Origin: JACVRW01 sp963837445
GTDB taxonomy: Bacteria > Actinomycetota > Thermoleophilia > Solirubrobacterales > Thermoleophilaceae
Direction of reading: 5' to 3'
Assembly (NCBI GenBank): GCA_963837445.1
Contig: CAWINK010000021.1
Location: 502,339 to 566,338, forward strand
Length of the DNA stretch: 64,000 nucleotides
Under the pieces are notes generated by a model. That model did not search any database. It was given only the letters and a program-made list of their open reading frames with translations, and had not been told where the DNA came from. The number at the start of each line of letters is the position of its first letter. Within the stretch, counting starts at the first letter, position 1. The position numbers and the translations under genes are program-made. This document shows positions 8,973-17,117 of the stretch, piece after piece.

Positions 8973-10097
8973 ATGAACGTCTCAGTACCCAAGGAAGTTG
9001 CCGCGGGTGAGCGCCGAGTGGCGCTGGTGCCGGAGGTGGTCGAGCGCCTGAGCCAGAACGGAATCCAGGTGACCATCGAGGACGGTGCCGGCGAGGGCGC
9101 CCACCACCCGAATGCCGCCTATGAGAAGGCTGGCGCCAGCATCGGCGACGGCTTCTCTGGCGACGTGATCGCCAAGGTGGCTCCCCCGTCGGCGGAGGAG
9201 ATCGCGCGCCTCGAGCAGGGCTCCGTGCTGGTCGGGTTCCTCCAGCCGCTGACCGCGTCGGACACGGTTCGCGCGCTCGCCGAGCGCGGAGTGACGAGCT
9301 TCGCCATGGAGGCGATCCCGCGCATCACGCGCGCGCAGTCGATGGACGCGCTGTCCTCCCAGGCCACCGTTTCCGGCTACCGGGCCGCCCTGCTCGCCGC
9401 CCAGGAGCTGCCGCGCTTCTTCCCGATGCTCACAACGGCGGCCGGCACGATCCGGCCCGCCAAGGTGCTCGTGCTGGGCGCTGGAGTGGCGGGTCTCCAG
9501 GCCATCGCCACCGCGCGCCGGCTCGGCGCGGTGGTGCATGCCTTCGACGTGCGCTCCGCCGTTAAGGAGCAGATCGAGTCGCTCGGCGCCCGCTTCCTCG
9601 AGCTCGACATGGGCCTCGAGGACGCCGAGGCCGCGGGCGGCTACGCGCGCCAGCTCACCGACGAGGAGCAGCAGCGCCAGCGCGAGCTGCTCGCGGAGGA
9701 GATCGGGAAGATGGACGCGGTCATCTCGACCGCTGCCGTGCCGGGCCGCCGGGCCCCGCTGCTCGTGACCGAGCAGGCCGTGAAGAACATGAGCCCCGGC
9801 TCAGTGATCGTCGACCTGGCCGCGGAGACCGGCGGCAACTGCGAGCTCACCGAGGCCGGCCAGACGGTCGTGAAGGAGGACGTGACCATCGTCGGACCGC
9901 TCAACCTGCCCGCCACGATGCCCGACCACGCGTCGAGCCTCTATGCCCGCAACGTGCAGTCGCTGCTCGACCTGATGGTCAAGGAGGGCGAGCTCACGCT
10001 TGATTTCGAGGACGAGGTGATCGCGGGCGCCTGCATCACGCGCGACGGCGAGATCGTGCACGAGGGCGCCAAGAACGCCGCCGGGGTCGCGGCCTGA
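8973..10097 (+). CDS. pntAA: NAD(P) transhydrogenase, alpha subunit part 1 (NAD-binding domain)
   Basis: Soluble NAD(H)-binding domain I of proton-translocating transhydrogenase, which uses the proton-motive force to make NADPH from NADH. Family landmarks are VPKEVAAGERRVALVPEVVE at the start, RAQSMDALSSQATVSGYRA, the Rossmann motif VLVLGAGVAGLQAIATARRL and PGSVIVDLAAETGGN. ATG 8973 is preferred over TTG 8964, nine bases upstream, because relatives start immediately before the VPKE segment. About 374 residues, normal for the split form. Its stop overlaps the pntAB start (TGATG). It opens a three-gene operon divergent from korAB, so a redox-balance promoter region sits between them. Confidence 0.92.
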   Translation: MNVSVPKEVAAGERRVALVPEVVERLSQNGIQVTIEDGAGEGAHHPNAAYEKAGASIGDGFSGDVIAKVAPPSAEEIARLEQGSVLVGFLQPLTASDTVRALAERGVTSFAMEAIPRITRAQSMDALSSQATVSGYRAALLAAQELPRFFPMLTTAAGTIRPAKVLVLGAGVAGLQAIATARRLGAVVHAFDVRSAVKEQIESLGARFLELDMGLEDAEAAGGYARQLTDEEQQRQRELLAEEIGKMDAVISTAAVPGRRAPLLVTEQAVKNMSPGSVIVDLAAETGGNCELTEAGQTVVKEDVTIVGPLNLPATMPDHASSLYARNVQSLLDLMVKEGELTLDFEDEVIAGACITRDGEIVHEGAKNAAGVAA

Positions 10098-10420
10098 TGG
10101 ATCTCCTAACCGAGCTCACCATCCTCGTGCTCGCCGCGTTCGTCGGCTTCGAGGTGATCTCGAAGGTGCCGAACACGCTTCACACGCCGCTGATGTCGGC
10201 CACGAACGCCATCCACGGGATCGTGCTGCTCGGCGGCCTGCTCGTGATCGGCGAGGCCACCGGCTTCCTCGACGACTTCCTGCTCGTGATCGCGATCGCC
10301 TTCGGCACGATCAACGTGGTCGGCGGATTCCTGGTCACCGACCGCATGCTCGAAATGTTCAAGAAAACACCGGTCCGCGGCGGGCAGAGCCCGCCGCCTC
10401 CCGCAAGGCGACCCGACTGA
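10097..10420 (+). CDS. pntAB: NAD(P) transhydrogenase, alpha subunit part 2 (membrane)
   Basis: A 107-residue membrane subunit that supplies part of the proton channel. It has three to four hydrophobic helices: LTILVLAAFVGFEVISKVP, then GIVLLGGLLVIGEA after the conserved TPLMSATNAIHGIV, and FLLVIAIAFGTINVVGGFLV, ending with TDRMLEMFKKT. The proline-rich tail is short. ATG 10097 overlaps the pntAA stop, and its own stop overlaps the pntB start (TGATG at 10418-10422), so the three subunits are tightly coupled. The length and the TPLMSATNAI signature identify the family firmly. Confidence 0.92.
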   Translation: MDLLTELTILVLAAFVGFEVISKVPNTLHTPLMSATNAIHGIVLLGGLLVIGEATGFLDDFLLVIAIAFGTINVVGGFLVTDRMLEMFKKTPVRGGQSPPPPARRPD

Positions 10421-11832
10421 TGTACACGGCCAGCTTCCTCCAGGACCCGGACTTCATCCGGGTCCTCTACATCCTCGCCTTCATCTGCTTCATCCTCGGG
10501 CTACGGCTGCTGAACCATCCGCGCACGGCGCGCAAGGGCAATCGCGTCGCGGCCGTGGGCATGGCGATCGCCGTGATCGCGACGCTGCTGATCGAGTCGG
10601 TCGGCGACTACGGCCTGATCGTGCTCGGAGTGGCCATCGGCACCGCTGTCGGAGTGCCCGCGGCGCGCTCGGTGAAGATGACCGCGATGCCGCAGATGGT
10701 GGCGCTGTTCAACGGCGTCGGCGGCGGCGCCGTGGCGCTCATCTCCTGGGTCGAGTACCGCGAGGCGCTCGAGCACGGTGGCAACCCGGCGCTCGAGACG
10801 CTGATCCCGATCCTGTTTGCGGCGATCATCGGCTCGGTCTCCTTCTGGGGCTCGAACATCGCCTTCGGCAAGCTCCAGGAGATCATTCCGGGCCGCCCGA
10901 TCCAGCTGCCCGGCCAGCAGTTCATCAACATCGGGCTGCTCGCGATCTGCATCGGCTGCTCGATCGCGATCGCGTCCGGCACCGAGTCCCAGGCCCTCTT
11001 CATCGTGATCCTGGTGGCCGCGGCGATCCTCGGCAACATGTTCGTGCTGCCGATCGGCGGCGCCGACATGCCCGTCGTGATCTCGCTGCTGAACGCCTTC
11101 ACGGGGCTTTCCGCAGCCGCGGCCGGCCTGGCGCTCGACAACGTGGCGCTGATCGTGGCCGGCATGCTCGTGGGCGCCTCCGGCTCGATCCTCACGATGT
11201 TGATGGCCGAGGCGATGAACCGCTCGATCCTCAACATCTTCAAGGGTGGCTTCGGCGGCGGCGGCACCGCCCCGGGCGCGGGAGCAGACGGCGAGGAGAA
11301 GCCCGTGCGCTCGACAGACGCCGCCGACGTGGCGATCCAGCTCGCCTACGCGAGCAAAGTCGTGGTCGCGCCCGGCTACGGGCTGGCGGTGGCGCAGGCG
11401 CAGCACGCGGTGCACGACCTGGCGAGCGCGCTCGAGACGCGCGGTGTGGAGGTGGTGTACGCGATTCACCCGGTGGCCGGCCGGATGCCGGGTCACATGA
11501 ACGTGCTGCTCGCCGAGGCCGACGTGCCCTACGACAGCCTCAAGGAAATGGACGAGATCAACCCGGAGTTCCCGCAGACCGACGTGGCGCTCGTGATCGG
11601 CGCGAACGACGTGACGAACCCGGCTGCGCGCGACGTGCCCGACTCGCCCATCTACGGCATGCCGATCCTCGACGTGGACAAGGCGGGCGCCGTGATCGTC
11701 CTGAAGCGCTCGATGAACACCGGCTTCGCGGGCATCGACAACCCGCTCTTCTACGCGGAGAACACGTCGCTCTTGTTCGGCGACGCGAAGGAGTCGGTGC
11801 AGAAGGTGCTCAAGGCCGTCGAGGAGTTATAG
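10420..11832 (+). CDS. pntB: NAD(P) transhydrogenase, beta subunit
   Basis: A 470-residue beta subunit with eight or more predicted helices, followed by the NADP(H)-binding domain III. Landmarks are the MPQMVALFNGVGGGAVALIS loop, GRPIQLPGQQFINIG, LPIGGADMPVVISLLNAFTG and, in domain III, VVAPGYGLAVAQAQHAV, HPVAGRMPGHMNVLLAEADV, VIGANDVTNPAA and VIVLKRSMNTGFAGIDNPLF. The protein is full length and uninterrupted. It is the last gene of the pnt operon. A 7-bp GC hairpin follows, between it and the convergent RemA-like gene. Confidence 0.93.
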   Translation: MYTASFLQDPDFIRVLYILAFICFILGLRLLNHPRTARKGNRVAAVGMAIAVIATLLIESVGDYGLIVLGVAIGTAVGVPAARSVKMTAMPQMVALFNGVGGGAVALISWVEYREALEHGGNPALETLIPILFAAIIGSVSFWGSNIAFGKLQEIIPGRPIQLPGQQFINIGLLAICIGCSIAIASGTESQALFIVILVAAAILGNMFVLPIGGADMPVVISLLNAFTGLSAAAAGLALDNVALIVAGMLVGASGSILTMLMAEAMNRSILNIFKGGFGGGGTAPGAGADGEEKPVRSTDAADVAIQLAYASKVVVAPGYGLAVAQAQHAVHDLASALETRGVEVVYAIHPVAGRMPGHMNVLLAEADVPYDSLKEMDEINPEFPQTDVALVIGANDVTNPAARDVPDSPIYGMPILDVDKAGAVIVLKRSMNTGFAGIDNPLFYAENTSLLFGDAKESVQKVLKAVEEL

Positions 11833-11891
11833 CCCTTGCGGGCATCCTGCCCGCGCTCTGATGGCAGCGGCGCCATCCAGGCGCTGTAACC

Positions 11892-11908
11892 GCGGCGCTT
11901 CGCGCCGC
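11892..11908. terminator. GC-rich hairpin between convergent pntB and RemA-like gene
   Basis: A perfect 7-bp stem with a three-base loop: GCGGCGC, TTC, GCGCCGC. It touches the stop codon of the minus-strand gene (11909-11911) and lies 60 bases after pntB. There is no T-run on either side, as is usual in GC-rich actinobacteria, so the terminator call rests on position and stem strength. Confidence 0.5.
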
Positions 11909-12175
11909 TTAGAGCAGGCTTTCCTGCCCGGTGGCCGCCACCCGGCGCCGGCGCGGCAGTCCCGCCGCCTCGGCGAGCGCCGTCTCCACGTCCGCAAGGA
12001 TCGCTCGCTCCGAACGGGACGCCACCACGGGCTCCGTGAGCCCGTCCACGTGCACGTAGGTGCGGCGGCCGTCCTGTCGCTCGGGCCCCTCGATCGGCAC
12101 GAGCGCGTAGATCTTGTCCGCGCGCACGAACTTGCCGTAGCCCAGGGGGATCATGCGAGGGTCGCGCTTGGCCAT
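11909..12175 (-). CDS. DUF370/RemA-like regulator family protein
   Basis: A small protein (88 residues from ATG 12175; ATG 12199 would add eight) resembling the DUF370/RemA family. RemA and RemB are DNA-binding biofilm regulators in Bacillus. The visible core is MIPLGYGKFVRADKIYALVP, corresponding to the family's N-terminal INIGFGN..-ARII segment, and PVVASRSERAILADVETALA, corresponding to the C-terminal strand and helix. The middle carries an insertion (EGPERQDGRRTYVHVDGLTE) not found in classical RemA, so this is a divergent branch. It is divergent from the acidic protein gene at 12232 and convergent with pntB. The regulatory role is family inference. Confidence 0.6.
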   Translation of the reverse strand: MAKRDPRMIPLGYGKFVRADKIYALVPIEGPERQDGRRTYVHVDGLTEPVVASRSERAILADVETALAEAAGLPRRRRVAATGQESLL

Positions 12176-12231
12176 GGCGTCTGATGACGATAGCTGCATG
12201 CCCGGCCGCCTCTTTGGGTAGCGCAGGCCTC

Positions 12232-12606
12232 ATGAGCGACGAAGAGAAGACAGAGCACCAGCAGAAGATGGAGGAGGCCAAGGAGGAGATCCGGCAGCTC
12301 GAGGACGATCCGCCCGAGAAGCTGGAGGATTGGCCGGACGGGCAGGCCAAGTACGAGACCTTCGGCGGCAAGGAGGGCGACCACAGCTACGACGAGGGCC
12401 CCGAGGCCAACCTCGGCCCCGACTCGGTGCGCCACCGCGAGGACGGCTCGGTGGAGGTGGGCGGCGAGGAGGTCGACGACCCCGACGAGTTCAAGGGCGA
12501 GCCGATCCCCGGCGGCCCGACGGACCCGAACGCGGCGAGCAACCCCGACGAGCAGCGCCTCGCGGGCGACGACGAGCAGGACGGGGACGAGGAAGAGTCG
12601 AGCTAG
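12232..12606 (+). CDS. Acidic hypothetical protein
   Basis: A 124-residue, very acidic, probably soluble and disordered protein with no known domain. It starts MSDEEKTEHQQKMEEAKEEI, with a short predicted helix, then has Asp/Glu/Gly/Pro-rich segments (DDPPEKLEDWPDGQAKYETF, HREDGSVEVGGEEVDDPDEF, GEPIPGGPTDPN). ATG 12232 is chosen over the upstream in-frame ATG 12184 because the sequence between is Ala/Cys-rich and unlike the rest. Its TAG stop shares CTAG (12603-12606) with the stop of the convergent SDR gene. The regular motif spacing suggests a conserved family, but I cannot name a function. Confidence 0.65.
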   Translation: MSDEEKTEHQQKMEEAKEEIRQLEDDPPEKLEDWPDGQAKYETFGGKEGDHSYDEGPEANLGPDSVRHREDGSVEVGGEEVDDPDEFKGEPIPGGPTDPNAASNPDEQRLAGDDEQDGDEEESS

Positions 12607-13574
12607 CTGGCGGCGGTTTCGCGCTCGGGCTCGGGCTCGCTCTCGGCCGCCCGGTCGGCCTCGCCGCCGCGCGGGGTCTCGGGCTGCACGCGCAGGGCGG
12701 CCTCGCCGCCCGGCCCGACCGGTCCCGACGCGGCTGCCACGCCGCGCTCGCCGACGTCCGCGAGGAACAGCTCGTCGACCTCCGGGGCGGCCTTGCGGGC
12801 CTCGCGCTCGACCAGCGGCTGGAGCAGGGTGCGCAGGACGATCAGCGCCCGCGCGTACGGCGGCACCACCACCCAGCGCTGCCGCTTCTCGATGCCGTCG
12901 GCGAGCGCCTTGCCGGCCTTCGACAGCGGATAGGTCTTCGAGAGCGGCCCGCTGGCGGTCTCGCGAAGCGCCCCGATCGCCGGATGCGCGTCGGCCCCGC
13001 GCACCATGTCCGTGTCGATGAAGCCGAAGTATCCGACGCCGACGTCCACGCCCAGGTGCTTCACCTCGGACCGGAGTGAGTCCGCGAACGCCTCGGCACC
13101 GGCCTTGCTCGCCGCGTAGGCCGCCATCCCGGGAGCGTGGAGCGCCGCCGCCATCGACGCGATCACGAGCACATATCCCTGCCGCTCGATCACATGCGGC
13201 AGGCACGTGCGCACCGTGCGCCACACGCCGAGCAGGTTGATCTCGATGGTTCGCTCGAAAGCCATCGGGTCCGTGGACCGCACCATCCCCATCGGGGCGA
13301 TGCCGGCGTTCGCCATCACGACGTCGATGCCGCCGAAGCGCTCGACCGTCCCCGCGATGGCGCGCTCCAGCGCGTCGACGTCGGTCACGTCGCACTCGAA
13401 CCAGGCCGCATTCGTGCCGCACTGCGCCGCAACGCGCTCCAACTCCTCGGGCTCGAGGCCCACGAGCGCCACGTTCGCGCCCCGCGCCGCCACCCGGCGC
13501 GCGGTCTCGGCACCAAGGCCGCGTGCGGCACCGGTGATCAGCACTGTCTTCCCGTGAGTCGTCCAGTCCTCCAT
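12603..13574 (-). CDS. Short-chain dehydrogenase/reductase with extended C-terminus
   Basis: A 323-residue NAD(P)-dependent SDR. The cofactor motif is VLITGAARGLGAETARRVAA (TGxxxGxG), the structural motif is VMANAGIAPMG (NAG), and the catalytic motif is IASMAAALHAPGMAAYAASK (Ser and YxxxK). The SDR core ends near residue 250. The C-terminal 70 residues are unusual: a basic/hydrophobic segment (VVVPPYARALIVLRTLLQPL), possibly membrane-associated, then a low-complexity Pro/Glu tail. The substrate is unknown. It is divergent from the rhodanese gene (40 bp) and overlaps the stop of the acidic protein gene. Confidence 0.82.
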   Translation of the reverse strand: MEDWTTHGKTVLITGAARGLGAETARRVAARGANVALVGLEPEELERVAAQCGTNAAWFECDVTDVDALERAIAGTVERFGGIDVVMANAGIAPMGMVRSTDPMAFERTIEINLLGVWRTVRTCLPHVIERQGYVLVIASMAAALHAPGMAAYAASKAGAEAFADSLRSEVKHLGVDVGVGYFGFIDTDMVRGADAHPAIGALRETASGPLSKTYPLSKAGKALADGIEKRQRWVVVPPYARALIVLRTLLQPLVEREARKAAPEVDELFLADVGERGVAAASGPVGPGGEAALRVQPETPRGGEADRAAESEPEPERETAAS

Positions 13575-13614
13575 GGACCGAACCCTAACCGAGCGGCTAG
13601 TAGCCTCGCCCTAC

Positions 13615-13947
13615 ATGGCCGGAGCCCCCGAAGACCTGTCCCCTGGCCGGGCCGCCGAGCTGCTTCGCGACGGCGCGCAGGGGGTCGACGTGCGCGAGCA
13701 GTACGAGCGCGACGCCGGCCACATCGCGGAGACCCTCCACATCGAGCTCGACCAGCTCACCGGCGCGGCGGACACGCTCGACCGCGAGCGGCCGATCGTC
13801 TTCTACTGCCGCTCCGGCAGCAGGTCGGCGCTTGCCGCCCAGGCGTTCGCGGCGGCAGGCTTCGAGGCCCACAACCTCGACGGAGGACTGGAGGCCTGGG
13901 TGGGGAACGGCCTGCCGATCGAGCCGGCCGACGGGCACGTGGCCTGA
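13615..13947 (+). CDS. Rhodanese-like domain protein
   Basis: A single-domain rhodanese of 110 residues, likely a sulfurtransferase or thiol-relay protein in the cytosol. The motif QGVDVREQYERDAGHIAETL is the typical N-terminal CH2-like signature. The active-site loop is FYCRSGSRSALAAQAF, with the catalytic Cys near residue 66, and GFEAHNLDGGLEAWVGNGLP is the C-terminal signature. ATG 13615 (MAGAPEDLSPGRAAELL) is preferred over ATG 13573, whose extra residues lie in the divergent promoter region. It ends one base before the stop of the convergent kinase gene. Confidence 0.85.
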   Translation: MAGAPEDLSPGRAAELLRDGAQGVDVREQYERDAGHIAETLHIELDQLTGAADTLDRERPIVFYCRSGSRSALAAQAFAAAGFEAHNLDGGLEAWVGNGLPIEPADGHVA

Positions 13948-13948
13948 G

Positions 13949-14776
13949 TCAGCCCTCGAGCTCGAGCTGGGCCTCGTAGGGGCCGCGGCCGGTGAGGCAG
14001 GCGGCGCCGCAGCGGGCCGCCAGCTCCACAGCCTTCGCAATCTCCCAGCCGGCCCCGAGCCCGTAGGTGAGACCCGCCGCGAAGCTGTCGCCAGCGCCGT
14101 AGGAGTCGCGGATCGGCCCGGGCAGCTCCGCCGGCCCCCAGCGGCCCTGCTCGCCGCCGGCGGTCTCCCACTCTCCCCCGGCGGCCCCGAGGGTCCGCAC
14201 CACGACCCGGGGTGCGGGGTCGAGGTCACCGGGGCGGTAGCGCTCCCCGGGGTCGCGGCCGCTCGACACCAGCGCATCGAGCTGCACGTGGGCCTCGGCG
14301 AGCGTGTCCAGCCCGCGCGGAGTGGCCACGAGCGTCCGCGCCCGGCGGGCCTGGCGCACGGCGTCGAGGTCGCCCGCCGTCACGTAGACGGCATCCGTCT
14401 CGTCGAGTAGCTCCCAGGGCAGAGCGTCCAAACCGCTCGGGCCGAGCCGCGGCCCAAGCACGGTGATCGTGCGCTCGCCGTCCGCGTCCAGGTGCACGAA
14501 TGCGCGGCGCTGCGGCTCCGGGTGGAAGCGACCCTCCACGCGCACCCCGTGCTCCCGCAGCTCGGCGTCGGAGCGGTGTCCGACCTCGTCGTCGCCGAAG
14601 GCGGTGAACAGCGTGGCCTCCCCGGCGAGCTTGCGCAGCTGCACGGCGGCCACCGCCCCGCCACCCGCCGGCTCCTCGAAGGTCTCGGCCGCGTGAACGA
14701 TCTCTCCCGGCCGGGGCACGTGCGGCACCGCCGCGAACTCGCACCACTCGACGTGGCCCACCACCGCAACGCGCAT
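13949..14776 (-). CDS. PfkB/ribokinase family carbohydrate kinase
   Basis: A sugar or nucleoside kinase of about 275 residues. PfkB landmarks are GHVEWCEFAAVPHVPRPGE at the start, FEEPAGGGAVAAVQLRKLAG (substrate-binding GGG) and the C-terminal catalytic motif IRDSYGAGDSFAAGLTYGLG, containing the GAGD aspartate base and anion hole. The start is ATG 14776 (MRVAVVGHVEW); ATG 14794 is in frame but adds an atypical six residues. It is convergent with the rhodanese gene and divergent from arfB (43 bp). The substrate cannot be deduced from sequence. Confidence 0.82.
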   Translation of the reverse strand: MRVAVVGHVEWCEFAAVPHVPRPGEIVHAAETFEEPAGGGAVAAVQLRKLAGEATLFTAFGDDEVGHRSDAELREHGVRVEGRFHPEPQRRAFVHLDADGERTITVLGPRLGPSGLDALPWELLDETDAVYVTAGDLDAVRQARRARTLVATPRGLDTLAEAHVQLDALVSSGRDPGERYRPGDLDPAPRVVVRTLGAAGGEWETAGGEQGRWGPAELPGPIRDSYGAGDSFAAGLTYGLGAGWEIAKAVELAARCGAACLTGRGPYEAQLELEG

Positions 14777-14819
14777 CGCGCGGGAGCTTGTCACGACCTG
14801 GCGCTAGCGTGCCGCTGCG

Positions 14820-15227
14820 ATGGACGATCCGCTCCGCATCGGGCGCCACGCCGAGGTCCCCCTCTCGGAGATCGAGCTGCGCACGAGCCGGTCGTCCGGA
14901 CCGGGCGGGCAGCACGCGAACGTGACCGCGTCGCGCGTGGAGGCCGTGTTCGACGTCTGCTCCTCGCAGGCGCTGAGCCACGAGCAGCGGCAGCGCATCA
15001 TGGCGCGCCTTGGACCGGTGGTCCGCGCCGTTGCCCAGGACACCCGCAGCCAGGCGCGCAACCGGGTGCTGGCGCTCGAGCGACTGCGGGGCCGCCTCGA
15101 GAGCGCGCTGGCGGTGCAGCGGCCGCGGCGCGCGACGAAGCCGACGACCGCGTCGCGGCGCAGGCGCGCGGAGTCGAAGCGACGGCGCGGCGAGCTGAAG
15201 CGCCTGCGGCGCCCGCCGGAGGTCTAG
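14820..15227 (+). CDS. arfB: Alternative ribosome-rescue factor ArfB (peptidyl-tRNA hydrolase)
   Basis: A 135-residue RF1-like hydrolase that releases nascent peptides from stalled ribosomes lacking a stop codon. The catalytic GGQ motif is in TSRSSGPGGQHANVTASRVE (residues about 22-41). The C-terminal tail is strongly basic (SRRRRAESKRRRGELKRLRR), as required for insertion in the mRNA entry channel. The length and the absence of a codon-recognition domain separate it from RF1/RF2. It runs into the convergent membrane-protein gene, overlapping by four bases. Confidence 0.88.
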   Translation: MDDPLRIGRHAEVPLSEIELRTSRSSGPGGQHANVTASRVEAVFDVCSSQALSHEQRQRIMARLGPVVRAVAQDTRSQARNRVLALERLRGRLESALAVQRPRRATKPTTASRRRRAESKRRRGELKRLRRPPEV

Positions 15228-15712
15228 GGGACCGGCGCCTCGGCGCCGCCGCCCTCGCCCTGCGGCGGGGCCGGCGCCGGCTCCGCGGGTGCCTGGCCGA
15301 CACCGCCGCCCTCGCCCTGCGGCGGGGCCGGGGCGGGCGTGGCCGTGCCGCCGGTTCCGTCGGCCGGCGGGGTGGTCGGAGCCGCGGGCGTGGCCGCGCT
15401 TTCCGTGTCCGTCTGGGTCGTGGTGGTGCGCTGGCCCTCAGAGCGGTCGAAGGTCGTTGTGCCACCCACGCCGAGGTCGGACGGGGTGCTCTTCGGCTCC
15501 GGGTCGCCCCCGCCGCCGCTCGCGATCAGGACGATCAGCAGGAGGAACACGATCCCTCCCGCCCCGGCCGCCACGAGCCGCCGGCGCCGGTAGACCTCCT
15601 CGGGCTCTCGGCCCGGCGGGCGTCCCGGCCCACGCGGCGGCGCGCCGCCTGAACGCGGCGGTGCGGACGGTCGCCTGCCGCCCTCGAGGACCCGGGTGGG
15701 CTGATCCTCCAC
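15224..15712 (-). CDS. Single-pass membrane protein with Pro/Gly-rich extracytoplasmic tail
   Basis: A hypothetical protein of about 162 residues. It has a proline/arginine-rich cytosolic N-terminus (APPRSGGAPPRGPGRPPG), one transmembrane helix (LVAAGAGGIVFLLLIVLIAS) and a long Thr/Pro/Gly tail that ends in two copies of PAPAPPQGEGGG. The duplication is also visible in DNA (15246 and 15306). GTG 15712 is my preferred start; ATG 15754 is in frame but would overlap the upstream HxlR gene by 29 bases. No enzymatic motif is present. It lies downstream of hxlR on the same strand, so the two could be co-transcribed. Confidence 0.6.
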   Translation of the reverse strand: MEDQPTRVLEGGRRPSAPPRSGGAPPRGPGRPPGREPEEVYRRRRLVAAGAGGIVFLLLIVLIASGGGGDPEPKSTPSDLGVGGTTTFDRSEGQRTTTTQTDTESAATPAAPTTPPADGTGGTATPAPAPPQGEGGGVGQAPAEPAPAPPQGEGGGAEAPVP

Positions 15713-15725
15713 GAGGGCTTGAAGG

Positions 15726-16148
15726 TTAGGCGAAGTGCAGGCCGCCCGCCTCATCCTCGTCAACCGGGCGCTCGCAGGTCGGGCACCACCAGCGCGCCTC
15801 CACGGGTGTGCCGCAGGCGTCGTGGCGCGGCGGCTCGCCGGCCTCCCGGTGGCGAGCCCCCCAATCCGCGAGCAGCCGCAGAGCGCCGGCCAGCTCGTGG
15901 CCCGACGCCGTGAGCTCGTACACGTAGCGCTCGGGGCGCTCGCTGTAGGGCTGCGCCACCACGAGCCCCTCGCTCTCGAGGCGGCGCAGGCGCTGGGTGA
16001 GCACATTCGGGGCGATCCGGGGCAGCTGCTCCTGGAGGTCGCCGAAGCGACGCGGCCCCTCGAGCAGAGCCTCCACGAGCAGCAGCGTCCAGCGGTCGCC
16101 CACGCTGTCGAGCGCGGCGGCGAGTGGTGAGGAGGCGGGCTCAGGCAT
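15726..16148 (-). CDS. HxlR family winged-helix transcriptional regulator with C-terminal zinc ribbon
   Basis: A 140-residue HxlR-type regulator. The winged-helix core runs from SVGDRWTLLLVEALLEGPRR through FGDLQEQLPRIAPNVLTQRL and RRLESEGLVVAQPYSERPER. A C-terminal Cys4 ribbon (HDACGTPVEARWWCPTCERP) is an addition to the usual 100-120-residue family length and may bind zinc or sense thiol state. ATG 16148 lies 31 bases from a 17-bp palindrome (16180-16196). A promoter with -35 inside that palindrome points at this gene, so autoregulation is likely. The divergent HtrA-like pair is the probable target. Confidence 0.85.
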   Translation of the reverse strand: MPEPASSPLAAALDSVGDRWTLLLVEALLEGPRRFGDLQEQLPRIAPNVLTQRLRRLESEGLVVAQPYSERPERYVYELTASGHELAGALRLLADWGARHREAGEPPRHDACGTPVEARWWCPTCERPVDEDEAGGLHFA

Positions 16149-16158
16149 CGCAGAGCGG

Positions 16159-16200
16159 ATCCTACCCGGGTGTATAGTCACTAGCAATTTGCAAGTCACT
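16159..16200. promoter_or_regulatory. Palindromic operator and divergent promoter region of the hxlR / twin-protease locus
   Basis: A 17-bp palindrome, ACTAGCAATTTGCAAGT at 16180-16196 (ACTwGCAAwTTGCwAGT), lies between divergent starts and is flanked by direct copies of AGTCACT at 16176-16182 and 16194-16200. On the minus strand TTGCTA (16187-16182), 17 bases, then TAGGAT (16164-16159) form a good sigma-70-like promoter. Its start would lie a few bases before the HxlR ATG, and its -35 is inside the palindrome. On the plus strand TATAGT (16173-16178) could be a -10 for the protease genes. HxlR binding is inferred. Confidence 0.65.
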
Positions 16201-16214
16201 CTCTGGGGAGCGTC

Positions 16215-17117
16215 ATGAACACAGTGCAGACCCTTCAGGACACCATCGCGGGCGTGGCGGAGGGCGTGGGACCGTCCGTCGTCGGCCTCGGGCGCGGCTG
16301 GGGGCACGGATCCGGCGTCGTGATCGGCGACGGACAGGTCCTCACGAGCGCCCACAACCTCCGGCGCGAGGAGGTCACGGTGTCCTTCCACGACGGCCGG
16401 CGGGAGCGGGCCGAGCTCGCCGGGAGCGACGCCGACCTCGACCTGGCTGTGCTCACGGTCGACACGGGCGACGCCCCGGCCGTGCGCTGGGAGCCAGCCG
16501 AGGCGCCCGGGATCGGCGCGCCGGTGGTGGCGCTGGCCAATCCAGGCGGACGCGGCCTGAGAGCCACGCTTGGCTTCGTCTCCTCCGGAGAGCGGAGCTT
16601 CCGCGGACCGCGCGGGCGCCGCGTGCGCGGCGCGATCGAGCACACGGCGCCACTGCCCCGCGGTTCGTCGGGCGGCCCGCTCGTGGACCCGGACGGCAAC
16701 CTGCTCGGCATCAACAGCCTGCGGCTCGACGACGGCCTCATCCTCGCCGTGCCGGCGAGCGCAGCGGTGCGTGAGCGCGCCCTGCTGCTCGCCCGTGGTG
16801 AGGCGCGGGCGCCGCACCGCCTAGGAGTGGCGATCGCTCCCCCGCGCGTGGCCCGGAGGCTGCGAAGCGCGGTCGGCCTGCCCGAGCGCGACGGCCTGCT
16901 CGTGCGAGCGGTCGAGGACGGCAGCCCGGGAAAGCGGGCCGGCCTCGAGCCCGGTGACCTGATCGTGTCCATCGGAGGTCAGCCGGTGGAGGGCGTGGAG
17001 TCGCTCTACAGCGCGCTCGACGCGGTGGCGGCGGGCGGCGAGCTGGAGCTGGGCGTGGTGCACGGCACCGACGAGCGCTCCGTGACAGCAAGCTTCGAGG
17101 TGGAGGAGGCGGCGTGA
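16215..17117 (+). CDS. HtrA-like trypsin/PDZ protease without signal peptide (first of pair)
   Basis: A 300-residue S1C-type serine protease with one PDZ domain. The triad is visible as His in VLTSAHNLRREEV (about residue 46), Asp in DADLDLAVLTV (about 76) and Ser in PLPRGSSGGPLVDPDGN (about 152). The PDZ domain follows with RLGVAIAPPRVARRLRSAVG and GSPGKRAGLEPGDLIVSIGG. There is no signal peptide or membrane helix (MNTVQTLQDTIAGVAEGVGP), so it should act in the cytosol, unlike most HtrA proteins. ATG 16215 is preceded by GGGGAG. Its stop overlaps the GTG of the second protease (GTGA). Confidence 0.82.
   Translation: MNTVQTLQDTIAGVAEGVGPSVVGLGRGWGHGSGVVIGDGQVLTSAHNLRREEVTVSFHDGRRERAELAGSDADLDLAVLTVDTGDAPAVRWEPAEAPGIGAPVVALANPGGRGLRATLGFVSSGERSFRGPRGRRVRGAIEHTAPLPRGSSGGPLVDPDGNLLGINSLRLDDGLILAVPASAAVRERALLLARGEARAPHRLGVAIAPPRVARRLRSAVGLPERDGLLVRAVEDGSPGKRAGLEPGDLIVSIGGQPVEGVESLYSALDAVAAGGELELGVVHGTDERSVTASFEVEEAA

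Noticed and set aside
15240..15335. Repeated GC-rich units considered as a CRISPR-like or regulatory array
   Set aside because: They are only two copies and encode the repeated PAPAPPQGEGGG of the membrane protein.
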